16,258 nt of DNA from Funneliformis mosseae (lineage: Eukaryota; Glomeromycota; Glomeromycetes; Glomerales; Glomeraceae). Below are positions 16,187-16,258 of the stretch, piece by piece. The position numbers and the translations under genes were made by a program. The stretch is taken from NCBI GenBank assembly GCA_910592005.1, contig CAJVPP010002118.1, positions 1 to 16,258 on the forward strand, read 5' to 3'. Position 1 is the stretch's first letter, and each line of letters starts with the position of its first letter. A model generated the notes under the pieces. That model was not told the origin of the DNA and ran no database searches. It worked only from the letters and a program-made list of their open reading frames with translations.

Positions 16187-16258
16187 CTAATTGAACTATT
16201 CAAATCTTGATCAGGTACTCGCCGATCACGAACAATTTGAGTAATTAAAGCGTTAATA
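16187..16258 (-). other. Formin intron running out of the window
   Basis: The frame needed for the microexon is closed here by two TAG codons, and introns of this gene are at least 63 bases, so no upstream exon is identified before the edge. A different frame is open for the whole 72 bases and on through the microexon; this is reported as a finding. Confidence 0.5.

Noticed and set aside
1..16258. CRISPR array, rRNA or mitochondrial genome segment
   Set aside because: No regularly spaced repeats, no rRNA-like blocks, and genes have nuclear-type GT-AG introns; TGA serves as a stop.

Overview
The window reads as nuclear DNA of a very AT-rich, intron-rich fungus, most likely an arbuscular mycorrhizal fungus of the Glomeromycotina (Rhizophagus-like). 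Reasons: every gene is split by short introns of 62-88 bp with GTAAGT/GTTAGT-type donors and T-rich acceptors. The three clear genes are a diaphanous-type formin with a DAD tail, a membrane-anchored kelch protein and a SAM-domain protein. Long AT-rich deserts with retroelement debris separate them. The lineage is an inference from style and content; no marker gene is present.

Layout. (1) 104-543, minus strand: remains of a retroelement polyprotein (Gag/protease junction plus retropepsin core), broken by stop codons and a frameshift at the catalytic site. (2) 544-7080: about 6.5 kb of gene desert with simple repeats, a degenerate telomere-like patch (1807-1857), a short tandem repeat (3257-3307), a perfect 11-bp hairpin followed by a T run (5663-5691) and a GC-elevated patch with a decayed reading frame (4285-4440). 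(3) 7363-7499, minus strand: a weak candidate for the first exons of a broken BAR-like gene. (4) 8162-9739, plus strand: a six-exon gene for a 407-residue secreted, membrane-anchored kelch protein, including one GC-AG intron. (5) 9740-13158: intergenic, with a GC-elevated island (about 11480-12550) holding a strong hairpin, coding-like fragments on the minus strand and a candidate minus-strand promoter. (6) 13159-13847, plus strand: a three-exon gene for a 179-residue protein with a mitochondrial-type leader, a basic region and a Smaug/Vts1-like SAM domain. (7) 14348 to the right edge, minus strand: nine exons of the 3' half of a formin gene (most of FH2, then coiled coil and DAD); its 5' half lies beyond the window.

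The genes do not form a functional cluster. The SAM gene and the formin gene converge tail to tail with about 500 bp between stop codons. Exon models were built by hand from reading-frame continuity, splice consensus and family motifs. In all three confident genes the phases close perfectly, which supports the models. No tRNA, rRNA, CRISPR array or complete transposon was recognised.
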